A stretch of 64,000 bases of DNA from Gammaproteobacteria bacterium (GTDB lineage: Bacteria > Pseudomonadota > Gammaproteobacteria > GCA-001735895): the NCBI GenBank assembly GCA_024225395.1, contig JAAEMR010000105.1, forward strand, positions 1 through 64,000, given 5' to 3'. Below are positions 16,916-26,251 of this stretch, one piece after another. The position numbers and the translations under genes are program-made. The notes beneath the pieces are model-generated. The model was not told the origin of the DNA, did not search any database, and saw only the letters and a list, made by a program, of their open reading frames with translations. How positions within the stretch are numbered: the stretch's first letter is position 1; the number at the start of each line of letters is the position of its first letter.

Positions 16916-18562
16916 TTAGATTTCTTCAGCAATCATTGTAATTGCACCACAGGGGCATTCTGCCTCACACATGCCACAGCCTTTACAGTAGTCATATTTG
17001 AATTCAAAACCTTTTCCAACACCCAGTTTAGTGATGGCATTGTCCGGACAAATTCCATAGCAGTTATCACATTCAAAACAGTTGCCACAGGACATACAGC
17101 GCCTGGCTTCAAATTTGGCACTGTCCAGATCCAGGTCACCCACGACTTCTGAAAAACCGCTTTTGCGTCTGACGGATTCCAGGTAGGGTTGAACGGTTCT
17201 CGGAGCATCACTGTAGTACCAGGGTTCCATTTTATCGAAACTGGCGACTTCATTCTGTGGGACGGGCTGCCAGGTTTGGTCATGTAACCAGGCATTGATG
17301 GTTCTGGCTGCTTTTTTACCGTGACCCAGAGCAGTGGTAACCGATCGTTGAGAGGGTACTGCATCACCGGCTGCGAAAATGCCTTGCTGAGCCGTTTGCA
17401 TAATTTCGTCTATCTGTATGCTGTTGTTTTCAAAGTTAATCTGCGGGTTATTGTTTAATATCTGCGCATCCACCAACTGACCAATGGCGAGCACGACCAC
17501 ATCGGCTTCTATGGTTTCATGTTCGCCTGTTTCTACGACTCTGGCTCTGCCAGAATAATATTCTTCACTGGCCTTCAATAGTTCGAGAGTAATTTGATTG
17601 CCATTGATTGCTTTAATGGAGCGTAAACTGAGAATACTGGTGCCTTCTTCCAATGCTTCTTTTATTTCAAACTGGTGAGCTGACATATTATCCTGTTCGT
17701 AGCGACTAACCACGACGACATCCTGCGCACCCATGCGAACAGCGGTTCGAGCAACGTCCATAGCCGAGTTACCACCACCATAGACTACAACCCTGCCAAT
17801 TAACTGGTTACGCTTTTCTTCTTCGGTATCGCGTAATACTTTCAAGGCATCAAGAACAGGAATAGTGGATTCACCTTCAAATTCTATATGATTGGATTTT
17901 TGCGCGCCGATACTGATTAAAACCGCGTTAAAGTTACCTTCTTCACGAGTTTTATCAATATCGTTGATGCGATGCCTGAATTTGAATTCCACACCCATTT
18001 GTTCAATACGATAAATTTCGGCATTGAGTTTTTCTCTCGGAAGGCGATATTTTGGAATGCCATAACGCAACATGCCGCCGGGTTTTTCTGATGCTTCGAA
18101 AACAGTGACCTGATGCCCGAACAAACGCAAATGATAGGCAGCAGCTAATCCGGCAGGGCCAGCGCCGATAATCATTACTTTTTTACCCGTGTCTGCGCCA
18201 GCGGTAAATTGCCAGTTGTTCACCAGACCCTGTTCACCGATAAAACGTTCAACGGAGTTAATGCCGACGGGTAGATCGAGCTCACCACGATTGCATATAT
18301 TTTCACAGGGGTGGTAGCAAACCCGTCCCATAATGGCAGGGAAGGGATTATCTTTAGTGAGTAATTCCCAGGCGGCTTTATAATTTTCTTCTTCGGTCAG
18401 GCTTAACCAGCCCTGGATATTTTCTCCACAGGGGCAGGCCTTATTGCAAGGTGGCATGCGGTTCACATACAGTGGCTTCATGCTACGCCAGCTACCGGTT
18501 TTATTCAGGTGGCTGGTACCTACATCCAGGGTGATGGCAAAGGGTTTATTTTGTTCAGTCAT
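16916..18562 (-). CDS. GltD-type FAD/NAD(P)H oxidoreductase with C-terminal ferredoxin (PorD-like)
   Basis: 548 residues. The Cys-rich GltD N-domain comes first (PPCNKACPCGENIQG, then CYHPCENICNRGELD), then FAD motif IIGAGPAGLAAAYHL, GGMLRYGIPKYRLP, NAD(P) motif VYGGGNSAMDVARTA and FAAGDAVPSQRSV. The last 60 residues form a dicluster ferredoxin (CMSCGNCFECDNCYGICP and CKGCGMCEAECPCGAI) like the POR delta subunit. It is the last gene of the por operon, 9 bp after porB, so it probably couples ferredoxin/POR electrons to NAD(P)(H). The domain order is the reverse of the paralogue at 1521, where the ferredoxin is N-terminal. Confidence 0.9.
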   Translation of the reverse strand: MTEQNKPFAITLDVGTSHLNKTGSWRSMKPLYVNRMPPCNKACPCGENIQGWLSLTEEENYKAAWELLTKDNPFPAIMGRVCYHPCENICNRGELDLPVGINSVERFIGEQGLVNNWQFTAGADTGKKVMIIGAGPAGLAAAYHLRLFGHQVTVFEASEKPGGMLRYGIPKYRLPREKLNAEIYRIEQMGVEFKFRHRINDIDKTREEGNFNAVLISIGAQKSNHIEFEGESTIPVLDALKVLRDTEEEKRNQLIGRVVVYGGGNSAMDVARTAVRMGAQDVVVVSRYEQDNMSAHQFEIKEALEEGTSILSLRSIKAINGNQITLELLKASEEYYSGRARVVETGEHETIEADVVVLAIGQLVDAQILNNNPQINFENNSIQIDEIMQTAQQGIFAAGDAVPSQRSVTTALGHGKKAARTINAWLHDQTWQPVPQNEVASFDKMEPWYYSDAPRTVQPYLESVRRKSGFSEVVGDLDLDSAKFEARRCMSCGNCFECDNCYGICPDNAITKLGVGKGFEFKYDYCKGCGMCEAECPCGAITMIAEEI

Positions 18563-18571
18563 GATGTGTCC

Positions 18572-19570
18572 CTAAAGCAGGTTGTAGCGTTTGATGTTTC
18601 TTTTGGCCAGCGCTCGAATAGAGGCCAGCTGGTGCTGATTCGCCGGTTTCAAGATATGTGAATAACGACGTTGTAATTGCAGGTAATCCTCTACCGGTAT
18701 TCGATAACGTATTTTTGTGGAGTCGGTTAAATCACCATTTTCTGCTTCAAATAATGGAATCAGGCCACACTCAACACCCATGCGAGCCAGCTTAATGGTT
18801 AGCGCCGGTTCACTGCCCCAGCCAAGAGGGCAGGGCACATTAATTTGAATGTAGCGTGCTCCACGATAAGTCATTGCCTTTTCAACTTTACGCTCAAGGT
18901 CGTGTAAGTCATGAACTGAAGCGGTAGCGACATAAGGAATTTCATGTGCCATTGCGATGGCAGGTAAAAATTTACCCGTATTAAATGAGCTGCCGGGGTT
19001 ATCACCTACCGGCATGGTGGTGGATGTTCTGGCACCGCCAGGTGTAGCACTGGATCGCTGCACGCCGGTATTCATGTATCCGCCGTTGTCATAACAGATA
19101 TAAAGTACATCATCGTTGCGATCGAACATGCCGGACAGCGTAGCAAAACCGATATCGGTCGACCCTCCGTCACCGCCCTGGGCTATGACCCGGGTTTCTG
19201 TATCGCCCTTGGCTTTAAGCGAAGCGGCAATGCCCGAGGCGACCGAAGCGACATTACCAAATAAAGAATGTATCCACGGAATGTTCCAGGCAGTTTCCGG
19301 GTAAGGGGTGGTAAAAACTTCCAGGCAACCGGTTGCATTTGCGGCGATGATTTTATTGTTTGAAGCTCGCATTGCGGCATCCAGCGCATAACGTGCACCC
19401 AGTGCCTGACCACAACCCTGACATGCCCGATGACCGGAATCTATGGTGTTGCAACGTTCCTGAGTGGCCTGAACGGTACGGAAATCTTCTTCTAATAAAC
19501 GGTTACCGACGGTGAAAGTTCCGGTTTGATAAAACTTTACCGTTTGATGGTTGGAATCCTGTTTAGCCAT
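18572..19570 (-). CDS. porB: Pyruvate:ferredoxin oxidoreductase beta subunit (TPP-binding)
   Basis: 332 residues. The TPP/Mg2+ block is GGDGGSTDIGFATLSG followed by DNGGYMNTGVQRS, and the substrate-side block is TGCLEVFTTPYPETAW. [4Fe-4S] ligands are likely CQGCG near residue 53, the TGC and VPCPLGW. The TTPYPETAWNIPW and MNTGVQRSSATP blocks fit pyruvate rather than 2-oxoglutarate enzymes. It works with PorA and PorG to interconvert pyruvate + CoA and acetyl-CoA + CO2 with ferredoxin as electron carrier. Confidence 0.92.
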   Translation of the reverse strand: MAKQDSNHQTVKFYQTGTFTVGNRLLEEDFRTVQATQERCNTIDSGHRACQGCGQALGARYALDAAMRASNNKIIAANATGCLEVFTTPYPETAWNIPWIHSLFGNVASVASGIAASLKAKGDTETRVIAQGGDGGSTDIGFATLSGMFDRNDDVLYICYDNGGYMNTGVQRSSATPGGARTSTTMPVGDNPGSSFNTGKFLPAIAMAHEIPYVATASVHDLHDLERKVEKAMTYRGARYIQINVPCPLGWGSEPALTIKLARMGVECGLIPLFEAENGDLTDSTKIRYRIPVEDYLQLQRRYSHILKPANQHQLASIRALAKRNIKRYNLL

Positions 19571-19605
19571 TTTTATAACTCTTTCATTGTCGTATTAGGA
19601 TAGCT

Positions 19606-20862
19606 TTAATGTGTTTTAGATGCGGAAACCACACCCATGTCGCGTAGAATATTTTCAGCGGTTGATCCCGATGATGGCTCTGTTTGCTGTCGTTTTATTT
19701 CCTTCTCTACCGTTTCAAGATCCAGATCCATAAAGGTTTCATGTTCCAGTTCACCTTTTTTTGCCATTTCAACAATTTTCTTCAGTGATTTAACGGTTAT
19801 GGTTCGACCACCCAGGCCTCCAATGATGGAGTTGATTTTTATGTGTAAACCATGGGTTGCCATGTGAACTTCACTGGCCAGAATGCCACCCATACCGACC
19901 GCAAAACTTTTTTCAAATACGATAATCTGTTGTGCCGATTTTAATGCGTTGCGTATGGCTTTAATCGGAAAAGGTCGAAAAGAACGTAGGCTCAAGATGC
20001 CGATTGACTGTCCCTGTTCACGTAACTCTGATGTTAATGCCTGTAAGGTTCCAACGACAGAACCCATGGCGACAAAAACGATATCAGAGTTTTCAGCATC
20101 GTAAGATTTAACCAGTCCACCAGAATCTCGATCGAATATCTTTTCAAACTGTTTAGCCTGTTTTTCGATTACGGTTAGTGCCTGTTGCTGTTTTTCATGC
20201 GCCAGGTAACGTACTTCGGTAAAGGCGTCAGGGCCGACCATCGCGCCTATGGTTAAAGCTGCCGAAGTGTCGAGTAATTGACGTGGAACAAAGGAGGGCA
20301 AAAACTCATCGACCTGTTGTTGATCGGGCATATCAACACGAGTGATTGCATGGGTCAGGATAAATCCATCCATGTTGACCATCACCGGCAGGCTCAAAGC
20401 CTCGGCCAGTTTAAATGCCTGAATATGCACATCGATAGCCTGCTGATTATTCTCTACAAACAACTGTATCCAGCCGGCATCACGCACCGACATGGCATCG
20501 GAATGATCATTCCAGATATTGATCGGCGCACCGATGGCTCTGTTTCCCAATGTCATGACGATAGGTAGCCCCAGGCCGGATGCGTTATAAACGGCTTCCA
20601 TCATATATAACAAACCCTGACTGGCGGTTGCGGTATAGCTGCGAGCACCGGCAGCTGAAGAGCCGATGCAAACACTCATGGCAGCAAATTCTGATTCTAC
20701 ATTCTCGTAGGTACATTTTTTTAATTCGCCACTTTTTACCAGCGTACTAAGGTGTTCAACAATGTGTGTTTGTGGCGTTATCGGGTAACAAGGCACCACT
20801 TCGGGTCGGCACAGGGCAACGGCTTTGGCAACGGCTATGGAGCCACTAATTTGCATTAACAT
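19606..20862 (-). CDS. porA: Pyruvate:ferredoxin oxidoreductase alpha subunit
   Basis: 418 residues. The N-terminal pyrimidine-binding domain has AVALCRPEVVPCYPITPQTHIVE and SEFAAMSVCIGSSAAGARSYTATASQGLLYMMEA. The central domain III starts near residue 265 (DIVFVAMGSVVGTL) and contains SLRSFRPFPIKAI, and FEKSFAVGMGG precedes the glycine-rich GGLGGRTIT. Typical of four-subunit POR alpha chains. It starts 2 bp after porG. Confidence 0.92.
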   Translation of the reverse strand: MLMQISGSIAVAKAVALCRPEVVPCYPITPQTHIVEHLSTLVKSGELKKCTYENVESEFAAMSVCIGSSAAGARSYTATASQGLLYMMEAVYNASGLGLPIVMTLGNRAIGAPINIWNDHSDAMSVRDAGWIQLFVENNQQAIDVHIQAFKLAEALSLPVMVNMDGFILTHAITRVDMPDQQQVDEFLPSFVPRQLLDTSAALTIGAMVGPDAFTEVRYLAHEKQQQALTVIEKQAKQFEKIFDRDSGGLVKSYDAENSDIVFVAMGSVVGTLQALTSELREQGQSIGILSLRSFRPFPIKAIRNALKSAQQIIVFEKSFAVGMGGILASEVHMATHGLHIKINSIIGGLGGRTITVKSLKKIVEMAKKGELEHETFMDLDLETVEKEIKRQQTEPSSGSTAENILRDMGVVSASKTH

Positions 20863-20864
20863 GT

Positions 20865-21446
20865 CTAAACTCCCCTTGCCTCTTGTAGTTTTTGCATAAT
20901 CAAATTGTATCCGGCAGTGGTTGCGGTGATATTAGGTTTGGCGATTCGGCTGGGAAACTTACCCATTATGGCTTTCTCCAGTGCAGGGATTTGAACCATT
21001 TGACTCATTGCAGCGAAGGCTCCGAGCAGTACGGTATTGGGCTTAGGTTGTTTGATGTATTTAAGTGCCAGTTCGGTTGCAGGGATAGCCATGACATGAT
21101 GTGATGGAAATTGAGAAGTTACGTCTTCAATACCCAGCTCTTCAGCTGTTTTAGAGCTATTAATCAGCAGATATCCGTCGGTTTTAGCGCCTTCAAATAC
21201 ATCAATAGCATTAAACAGTGTCGGATCCTGAATGATCAACATATCCGGTTCCATCACGGGTTCGCGAATGGTGATAGCCCGGTCGCTGATTCGTGCAAAA
21301 GCCTGAACAGGTGCTCCCATGCGCTCAGAGCCAAAACTCGGAAATGACTGTGAATATTTGCCCTCTTCAAATGCAGCAACTGAAAGCAGTTCTGATGCAG
21401 AGACAACGCCCTGACCACCGCGCCCATGAATTCGGATCTGGAACAT
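20865..21446 (-). CDS. porG: Pyruvate:ferredoxin oxidoreductase gamma subunit
   Basis: 193 residues. It begins IRIHGRGGQGVVSASELLSVAAF, the hallmark of the gamma domain of 2-oxoacid:ferredoxin oxidoreductases, and continues with SFPSFGSERMGAPVQAFARIS. It is the first gene of the porG-porA-porB-gltD/porD operon and is divergent from the NapF-like gene across a 246-bp control region. Confidence 0.92.
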   Translation of the reverse strand: MFQIRIHGRGGQGVVSASELLSVAAFEEGKYSQSFPSFGSERMGAPVQAFARISDRAITIREPVMEPDMLIIQDPTLFNAIDVFEGAKTDGYLLINSSKTAEELGIEDVTSQFPSHHVMAIPATELALKYIKQPKPNTVLLGAFAAMSQMVQIPALEKAIMGKFPSRIAKPNITATTAGYNLIMQKLQEARGV

Positions 21447-21585
21447 GATTTAGCCTGTTAATTAGATGTTTTAGACTTTTATTTGATGACTGAAGTTTAG
21501 CAAAAAATAACTAGAGTACCTGACTATTTCACAGGATTCCTGATCGTTACAGTCACTAAGGTATTACAATTGTATTTGAATGATT

Positions 21586-21656
21586 AGTTTAAGCTGTAGA
21601 ACTGGTCTTTAGAAATGATTTAAGTCAATGGCTAGTGAACACAATTTGTTTAATAT
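21586..21656. promoter_or_regulatory. Putative FNR/ANR-type box in the por-napF divergent region
   Basis: ATGAT-TTAA-GTCAA (21615-21628) has exactly the same ten half-site bases as the box upstream of the mbx-like operon (8 of 10 to FNR consensus). A minus-strand -10-like TAAACT (21591-21586) and a plus-strand TAATAT (21651-21656) both lie about 32 bases from its centre. One box could therefore serve porG and the napF-like gene as an activator site. Pattern-based only. Confidence 0.42.
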
Positions 21657-21692
21657 TCCTGTTCCATTCTATTTTTCTTACAGGTTTATATT

Positions 21693-22178
21693 TTGGTCTC
21701 TAGAAGACAAATATTGCAGGGCGTTTTATCGGGACATCGCGAACAGTTTTATCCGCCATGGTCAATAGCATCAGAAAAGTTTACTGAAAAATGTACTCGT
21801 TGTGATGACTGTATTAAAACTTGTCCGCAGAAAATTTTGCAAAGGAATGATGAGGGGTATCCCGTTGTTGATTACTCTTTGGCCGGGTGTACGTTTTGTA
21901 CTGAATGTGCCAACGCCTGCAAAACAGGAAGCCTTTCCATGATGGAGTTCATCGGTGCTGAACCATGGAATGTAAAGGCCGTTATTACCAAATTTTGTGT
22001 GAATTACAGTGGCACGATTTGCCAGATGTGTTCGTCTGGCTGTCAGTATAATGCAATAAAATTTCGAGTTCATAGCGGTAATATGACACTGCCTGAAATT
22101 GACCTGGATGAGTGCAATGGCTGTGGTGATTGTTATCGAAGCTGCCCTAAACTGGCGATTGATATAAAACCACATTAA
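21693..22178 (+). CDS. napF: NapF-like multi-cluster ferredoxin
   Basis: 161 residues with four Cys-rich segments: CTRCDDCIKTCP, CTFCTECANACKTG, a variant CQMCSSGCQYNAI and CNGCGDCYRSCP. The arrangement matches NapF, a cytoplasmic [4Fe-4S] protein of periplasmic nitrate reductase operons. No napA/B/D is present, so the family name is safer than the nitrate role. The start is TTG at 21693 with a weak ribosome site. Upstream of a nine-haem cytochrome and a dihaem cytochrome, it may act on their partner enzyme (inference). Confidence 0.78.
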   Translation: MVSRRQILQGVLSGHREQFYPPWSIASEKFTEKCTRCDDCIKTCPQKILQRNDEGYPVVDYSLAGCTFCTECANACKTGSLSMMEFIGAEPWNVKAVITKFCVNYSGTICQMCSSGCQYNAIKFRVHSGNMTLPEIDLDECNGCGDCYRSCPKLAIDIKPH

Positions 22179-22304
22179 GTTTGAAATTTTATTGCTGGGG
22201 AAACTTGAACTACTGGCATTCGATAATCTGGAATTATTATTAAATATATCATGGGTATAATCCTCGACAATAACCACATTACTATAAAATCTAAGGGTGC
22301 TGGT

Positions 22305-24269
22305 ATGCGTTTTCACCTTAAGGCTATTTCGGCCTTTCTCATCTATTTAATTCTGGGGTGCTTTATTTCTGCACCTGTCGTTGCTGAATCGGGCTCGAGT
22401 TCATCAGTACATAAGGTATTTAAATCTATTCCCAGTAAAAAATGTAACAAGTGTCATGATGATGAAGACGATACAACATGGGAGTACGATGAAGGACCTT
22501 TAGCTGGTACCGAAAAAAATATCTATGTACCCTCTGAAATTATTGAAAACAGTGTACATGGCGAGCTAAATTGTAATGATTGTCACACCAATGTTTCTCT
22601 TAAAAGAAAGGAACATGCCGAGTACACTCCGGTCACAGTCAGTTGTATCAAGTGTCACAAGGAAAAGGTCGAAGCACAAAAAGACAATCCTGACCCGGAG
22701 TTTAAGCGTCTAAAAGTTGTCATGGAGCAGGTCGATAGCTATATGCATTCAGTGCATGCTCAACCCAGCATAAACGACCAGTCCAAAACTAATGCCAGCT
22801 GTTATGACTGCCATGAAGCGCATAATATAGGTACGCTTGGAAGTGAAGCTCGAGCTGAATACCGTCTTAAAAATCCCGAAGTTTGTGGTCAATGTCATGA
22901 GGAGCAAAAACAGGCGTATGTGAGCTCGATTCATGGTAAAGAAGTGCTGGAAAAGAAAAACAGCGAGGCGGCAGTTTGTTCTGATTGTCACACAGCACAT
23001 AATATTGCAGCAACAGAAAAAGACAACACAAAGCTGAATATCACTCAAAACTGTGGAACTTGTCATGAAAAATCACTGGAGACTTATTTAACCTCCTATC
23101 ACGGTCAGGTCAGTCGTTTGGGTTATGCGCACACTGCCAAGTGCTTTGATTGTCATGGTGGTCATGAAGTACAAAAAGTAGACGACCCTTCCTCTCAAAT
23201 TCATAAAGATAACCGGCTCGAAACCTGTAACCGGTGTCATGAAGATGCGACGGAAGGATTTCTCAGTTTTAATGCGCATGGTGATGCCAATAATTTTGAA
23301 GCCTATCCATTTATTTATGTCACTACCAAGTTCATGCAGGCATTGATTATTGGTGTTTTCCTGTTCTTCTGGACCCACGTTATTTTATGGGGTTATCGAG
23401 AGTTTAGAGATCGTCAACAGGGTAAGGGCTATGTTCCTCCACTGACTGAGGATACGGTTTATTTCAGGCGTTTTAGTCGAACATGGCGTGTACTGCACCT
23501 GTTGTTCGCGGTGAGTACAATGATATTGGCATTATCAGGTTCAACTTTGCTGTTCTCTCATACGGCCTGGGCACCTTTTATCATCGGCTTAATGGGCGGA
23601 CCGGAAGTTGAGGCTATTATCCACCGCACTGCAGGTGTTACCTGGTTAAGTGTATTTATAATTCACTTTGGCACGGTCATGTACAATATTGCATCGAACT
23701 ATAAGTCTTTCCGCTGGTTTGGCCCCACATCCATGGTTCCGAACTGGCAGGATCTACGTGATGTCGGTGCCATGTTTAGATGGTTCTTTGGCAAAAGTGA
23801 AAGACCGACTTTTGATCGTTGGTCCTACTGGCAGAAGTTTGATTACTGGGCGCCATTCTGGGGTGCTGGTATCATAGGCTTTAGCGGTATTATGTTGTTT
23901 GCACCCACGATAACAGCCGCTATATTACCTGGTTATGTGTTTAATATTGCGACCATTATTCATCAGGAAGAGGCATTACTTGCCACCATATTCCTGTTCA
24001 CTGTGCATTTCTTTAATGCGCATTTCAGGCCTGATAAATTTCCAATGAGTACAACAATATTTACCGGCTCGATACCTCTGGATGAATTTAAACATGAACA
24101 TCAGTTGGAGTATGAACGACTTAAAGCCAGTGGTGAGCTTGAGAAGCATCTGGTGAAGAAGCCATCAAGACTGGTTAGAACAGGTTCTAACATGCTGGGC
24201 ATTCTGCTAATTATGGCCGGCCTGACACTGTTGACGCTTGTTCTTATTGGTTATACAACTATGCATTAG
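22305..24269 (+). CDS. Nine-haem cytochrome c fused to membrane cytochrome b561-type domain
   Basis: About 654 residues from the ATG at 22305, preferred because AAGGGTG precedes it and a clean signal peptide follows (MRFHLKAISAFLIYLILGCF). The periplasmic half has nine CxxCH haem-c motifs (CNKCH, CNDCH, CIKCH, CYDCH, CGQCH, CSDCH, CGTCH, CFDCH, CNRCH). The second half has about five membrane helices with paired histidines (VLHLLFAVS, IIHRTAGVTW, IIHFG, TVHFFNAHF) typical of the cytochrome b561/thiosulfate reductase cytochrome b family. It would pass electrons between the quinone pool and periplasm in either direction. The partner enzyme is unknown. It is followed by a c4-type dihaem cytochrome. 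Confidence 0.88.
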   Translation: MRFHLKAISAFLIYLILGCFISAPVVAESGSSSSVHKVFKSIPSKKCNKCHDDEDDTTWEYDEGPLAGTEKNIYVPSEIIENSVHGELNCNDCHTNVSLKRKEHAEYTPVTVSCIKCHKEKVEAQKDNPDPEFKRLKVVMEQVDSYMHSVHAQPSINDQSKTNASCYDCHEAHNIGTLGSEARAEYRLKNPEVCGQCHEEQKQAYVSSIHGKEVLEKKNSEAAVCSDCHTAHNIAATEKDNTKLNITQNCGTCHEKSLETYLTSYHGQVSRLGYAHTAKCFDCHGGHEVQKVDDPSSQIHKDNRLETCNRCHEDATEGFLSFNAHGDANNFEAYPFIYVTTKFMQALIIGVFLFFWTHVILWGYREFRDRQQGKGYVPPLTEDTVYFRRFSRTWRVLHLLFAVSTMILALSGSTLLFSHTAWAPFIIGLMGGPEVEAIIHRTAGVTWLSVFIIHFGTVMYNIASNYKSFRWFGPTSMVPNWQDLRDVGAMFRWFFGKSERPTFDRWSYWQKFDYWAPFWGAGIIGFSGIMLFAPTITAAILPGYVFNIATIIHQEEALLATIFLFTVHFFNAHFRPDKFPMSTTIFTGSIPLDEFKHEHQLEYERLKASGELEKHLVKKPSRLVRTGSNMLGILLIMAGLTLLTLVLIGYTTMH

Positions 24270-24299
24270 GGCAGTATGCACAACAGCAGCGGTGAGGTT

Positions 24300-25052
24300 A
24301 TGAATAATTATTTAAAAAGATTGATGAATGTGAAAATGAAATTCTTTTTTAGCACCGTTGGCATGGTCCTGGCTTTTAATGTTAATGCGGCTCAATTAGC
24401 CGACCTGGATGTGACTATCCAGCAGGCAATAAGCGCTACGCCCAATATTGAAAAAGGTAAAGCACTTTATCGTAACTGTGCGGTATGCCATTCGCCTGAA
24501 GGCTGGGGAACATCTTCGGGGCATTTCCCGCAAATTGCGGGGCAGCATAAAAGCGTGATAATCAAGCAGCTCGAAGACATTCAATTAGGTAATCGCGATA
24601 ACCCGACTATGCGCCCTTTTGCAGACCCGGTGATTAAACTGGGAAGTCAGGCTGTCGCCGATGTAGCGGCCTATATCAGCCAGCTACCGATGGTACCGGA
24701 GAATAGCGTAGGTTATGGTGCGCAACTCGATAGAGGAAAAGAACTCTACGAAGAAAACTGTAAGCAATGTCATAAAGAAAATGGAGAGGGAAAAGCTGAT
24801 AAATTTTACCCCAGAATTCAGGGACAACATTTTAACTATTTAAAACGGCAGCTACACTGGATAAAAACAGGCAAGCGAAGAAATGCAGATATTAAAATGG
24901 TAAAGCAGCTACGTGATTTTAGCCTTCAGGATATCGATTTAGTCTCAGATTATGTGTCCCGGTTAAGACCGGATAAATCATTGACAGCTAAAAGTATACA
25001 CTGGAAAAATCCTGATTTTAGAAAGGGCTTCCGTGCAGCTCCCAGAAACTAA
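24300..25052 (+). CDS. Dihaem cytochrome c (c4-like), periplasmic
   Basis: 250 residues from the ATG at 24300, chosen for the GGTGAGG ribosome site just upstream and the signal peptide ending FNVNA-AQ. Two tandem cytochrome c domains each carry one haem (CAVCH and CKQCH) with the c4-like FPQIAGQH and YPRIQGQHFNYLKRQL blocks and candidate Met ligands (TMRPFADP; IKMVKQL). It is the probable electron partner of the preceding nine-haem protein, 30 bp upstream. Confidence 0.88.
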   Translation: MNNYLKRLMNVKMKFFFSTVGMVLAFNVNAAQLADLDVTIQQAISATPNIEKGKALYRNCAVCHSPEGWGTSSGHFPQIAGQHKSVIIKQLEDIQLGNRDNPTMRPFADPVIKLGSQAVADVAAYISQLPMVPENSVGYGAQLDRGKELYEENCKQCHKENGEGKADKFYPRIQGQHFNYLKRQLHWIKTGKRRNADIKMVKQLRDFSLQDIDLVSDYVSRLRPDKSLTAKSIHWKNPDFRKGFRAAPRN

Positions 25053-25072
25053 TTTATAGTAAGGAAATAAGT

Positions 25073-26014
25073 ATGTTACACGTTAAAATAATATTATTTT
25101 TTATAGCACCCATTATTGTAACTCTTTCGAGTGTTGTTAATGCTGATGTAGAGCTGGATAAACAACTTAGAGAGGTTGCTGCAGGAGGTACGACCAATCA
25201 GCTGACAGGTTTAATCAGTAAAGGAGCCGGTGTAAATGCGCCGGGTAAATATGGTAAACGCCCCATTATGTTTGCTGCCGAGTCAGGCAATATTAATATT
25301 ATCGCAGTGCTGCTTTCTTATGGTGCAGAAGTTAATGCCAGAACCAGAAAGGGTGATACCGCACTCACCATAGCCACAGAAAACAATAACGCACAGATAA
25401 CAGCGCTACTGATAGAATTTGGTGCTAATATTCATGATCGAACACGTACCGGTCTGGATTCACTAATGATTGCCTCGAAAAAAGGTAATGCATTAATTGT
25501 TAAGCAGTTACTGCAATTTGGAGCCGATGCACGTTCCTCTGACAGCCTGGGAAATACAGCTTTAATGCATGCAATAAAAGCAGGTCATACCGATGTTGTG
25601 AAAGCTCTGCTGGGCAACAGTCAGGTTATGCCATGCACTCCGAATAATATTGGCGTAACACCGCTTATGACAGCAATTATTAAAGGCAATAAAGATATTC
25701 TGGAAATTATTTTGCCGGGTATAAACTGTATCAACTTCCAGGATAACTTTGGAACCATTGCGCTCCATTATGCTGCAGAAAATAATAATCTTGAGGTGGT
25801 TAAATACCTGGTTGAAAATCAAGCACTGGTTAACCAGGAAGATTTAGACAATGAAACGCCTTTGTTTTACGCTGTAAAAGCAGAGAATGAGGAAATTGTT
25901 AAATACCTTTTGGAAAATAATGCCAATAAATCACATAAAAACAGTTCCGGTTTAACACCCTACCAGCTAGCATCCGAGAAGAACAACCGGGTAATAATGG
26001 ATTTATTAAAGTAA
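25073..26014 (+). CDS. Exported ankyrin-repeat protein
   Basis: 313 residues. A signal peptide (MLHVKIILFFIAPIIVTLSSVVNA) is followed by about eight ankyrin repeats (for example GKRPIMFAAESGNINIIAVLLSYGAEV-type units and a last GLTPYQLASEKNNRVIMDLLK). These are protein-binding scaffolds. It is 20 bp downstream of the dihaem cytochrome and probably cotranscribed, so it may help to assemble or protect the periplasmic cytochromes. Ankyrin proteins near cytochrome/peroxidase genes are known, but no specific function can be assigned. Confidence 0.85.
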   Translation: MLHVKIILFFIAPIIVTLSSVVNADVELDKQLREVAAGGTTNQLTGLISKGAGVNAPGKYGKRPIMFAAESGNINIIAVLLSYGAEVNARTRKGDTALTIATENNNAQITALLIEFGANIHDRTRTGLDSLMIASKKGNALIVKQLLQFGADARSSDSLGNTALMHAIKAGHTDVVKALLGNSQVMPCTPNNIGVTPLMTAIIKGNKDILEIILPGINCINFQDNFGTIALHYAAENNNLEVVKYLVENQALVNQEDLDNETPLFYAVKAENEEIVKYLLENNANKSHKNSSGLTPYQLASEKNNRVIMDLLK

Positions 26015-26121
26015 GGAATCTATGACCAATTCATGTACTCATATTATGTACCCAGGAAACTCAGCTTCTGTGTTGCCGACAAGGATGTAGGTGAGGGGCA
26101 GGAGCAGGAAGCGATAAGCTT

Positions 26122-26137
26122 TTGCGAATCTTCGCAA
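26122..26137. repeat. Short palindrome after the ankyrin and activator genes
   Basis: TTGCGAA-TC-TTCGCAA forms a compact dyad in the 237-bp gap between the convergent ankyrin and sigma-54 activator genes. There is no T-tract on either side, so a terminator role is uncertain. Confidence 0.3.
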
Positions 26138-26251
26138 TAGCCCGCTATAACGTGCGATTTGACGCCTTAAATGGGAATTTATGAGCACAATCTATTTCGT
26201 CCAGAATTAATCTGAGGCTCCTTAAGACTGTTTTTATGAGCAGTAAAGTTT

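Noticed and set aside
21693-24269. Periplasmic nitrate reductase operon
   Set aside because: Only NapF-like is present; no napA, napB or napD. The neighbour is a nine-haem b/c protein, not NapC/H/G.
24276-24299. Upstream start for the dihaem cytochrome at 24276
   Set aside because: The ATG at 24300 has a GGTGAGG ribosome site and a better signal peptide.
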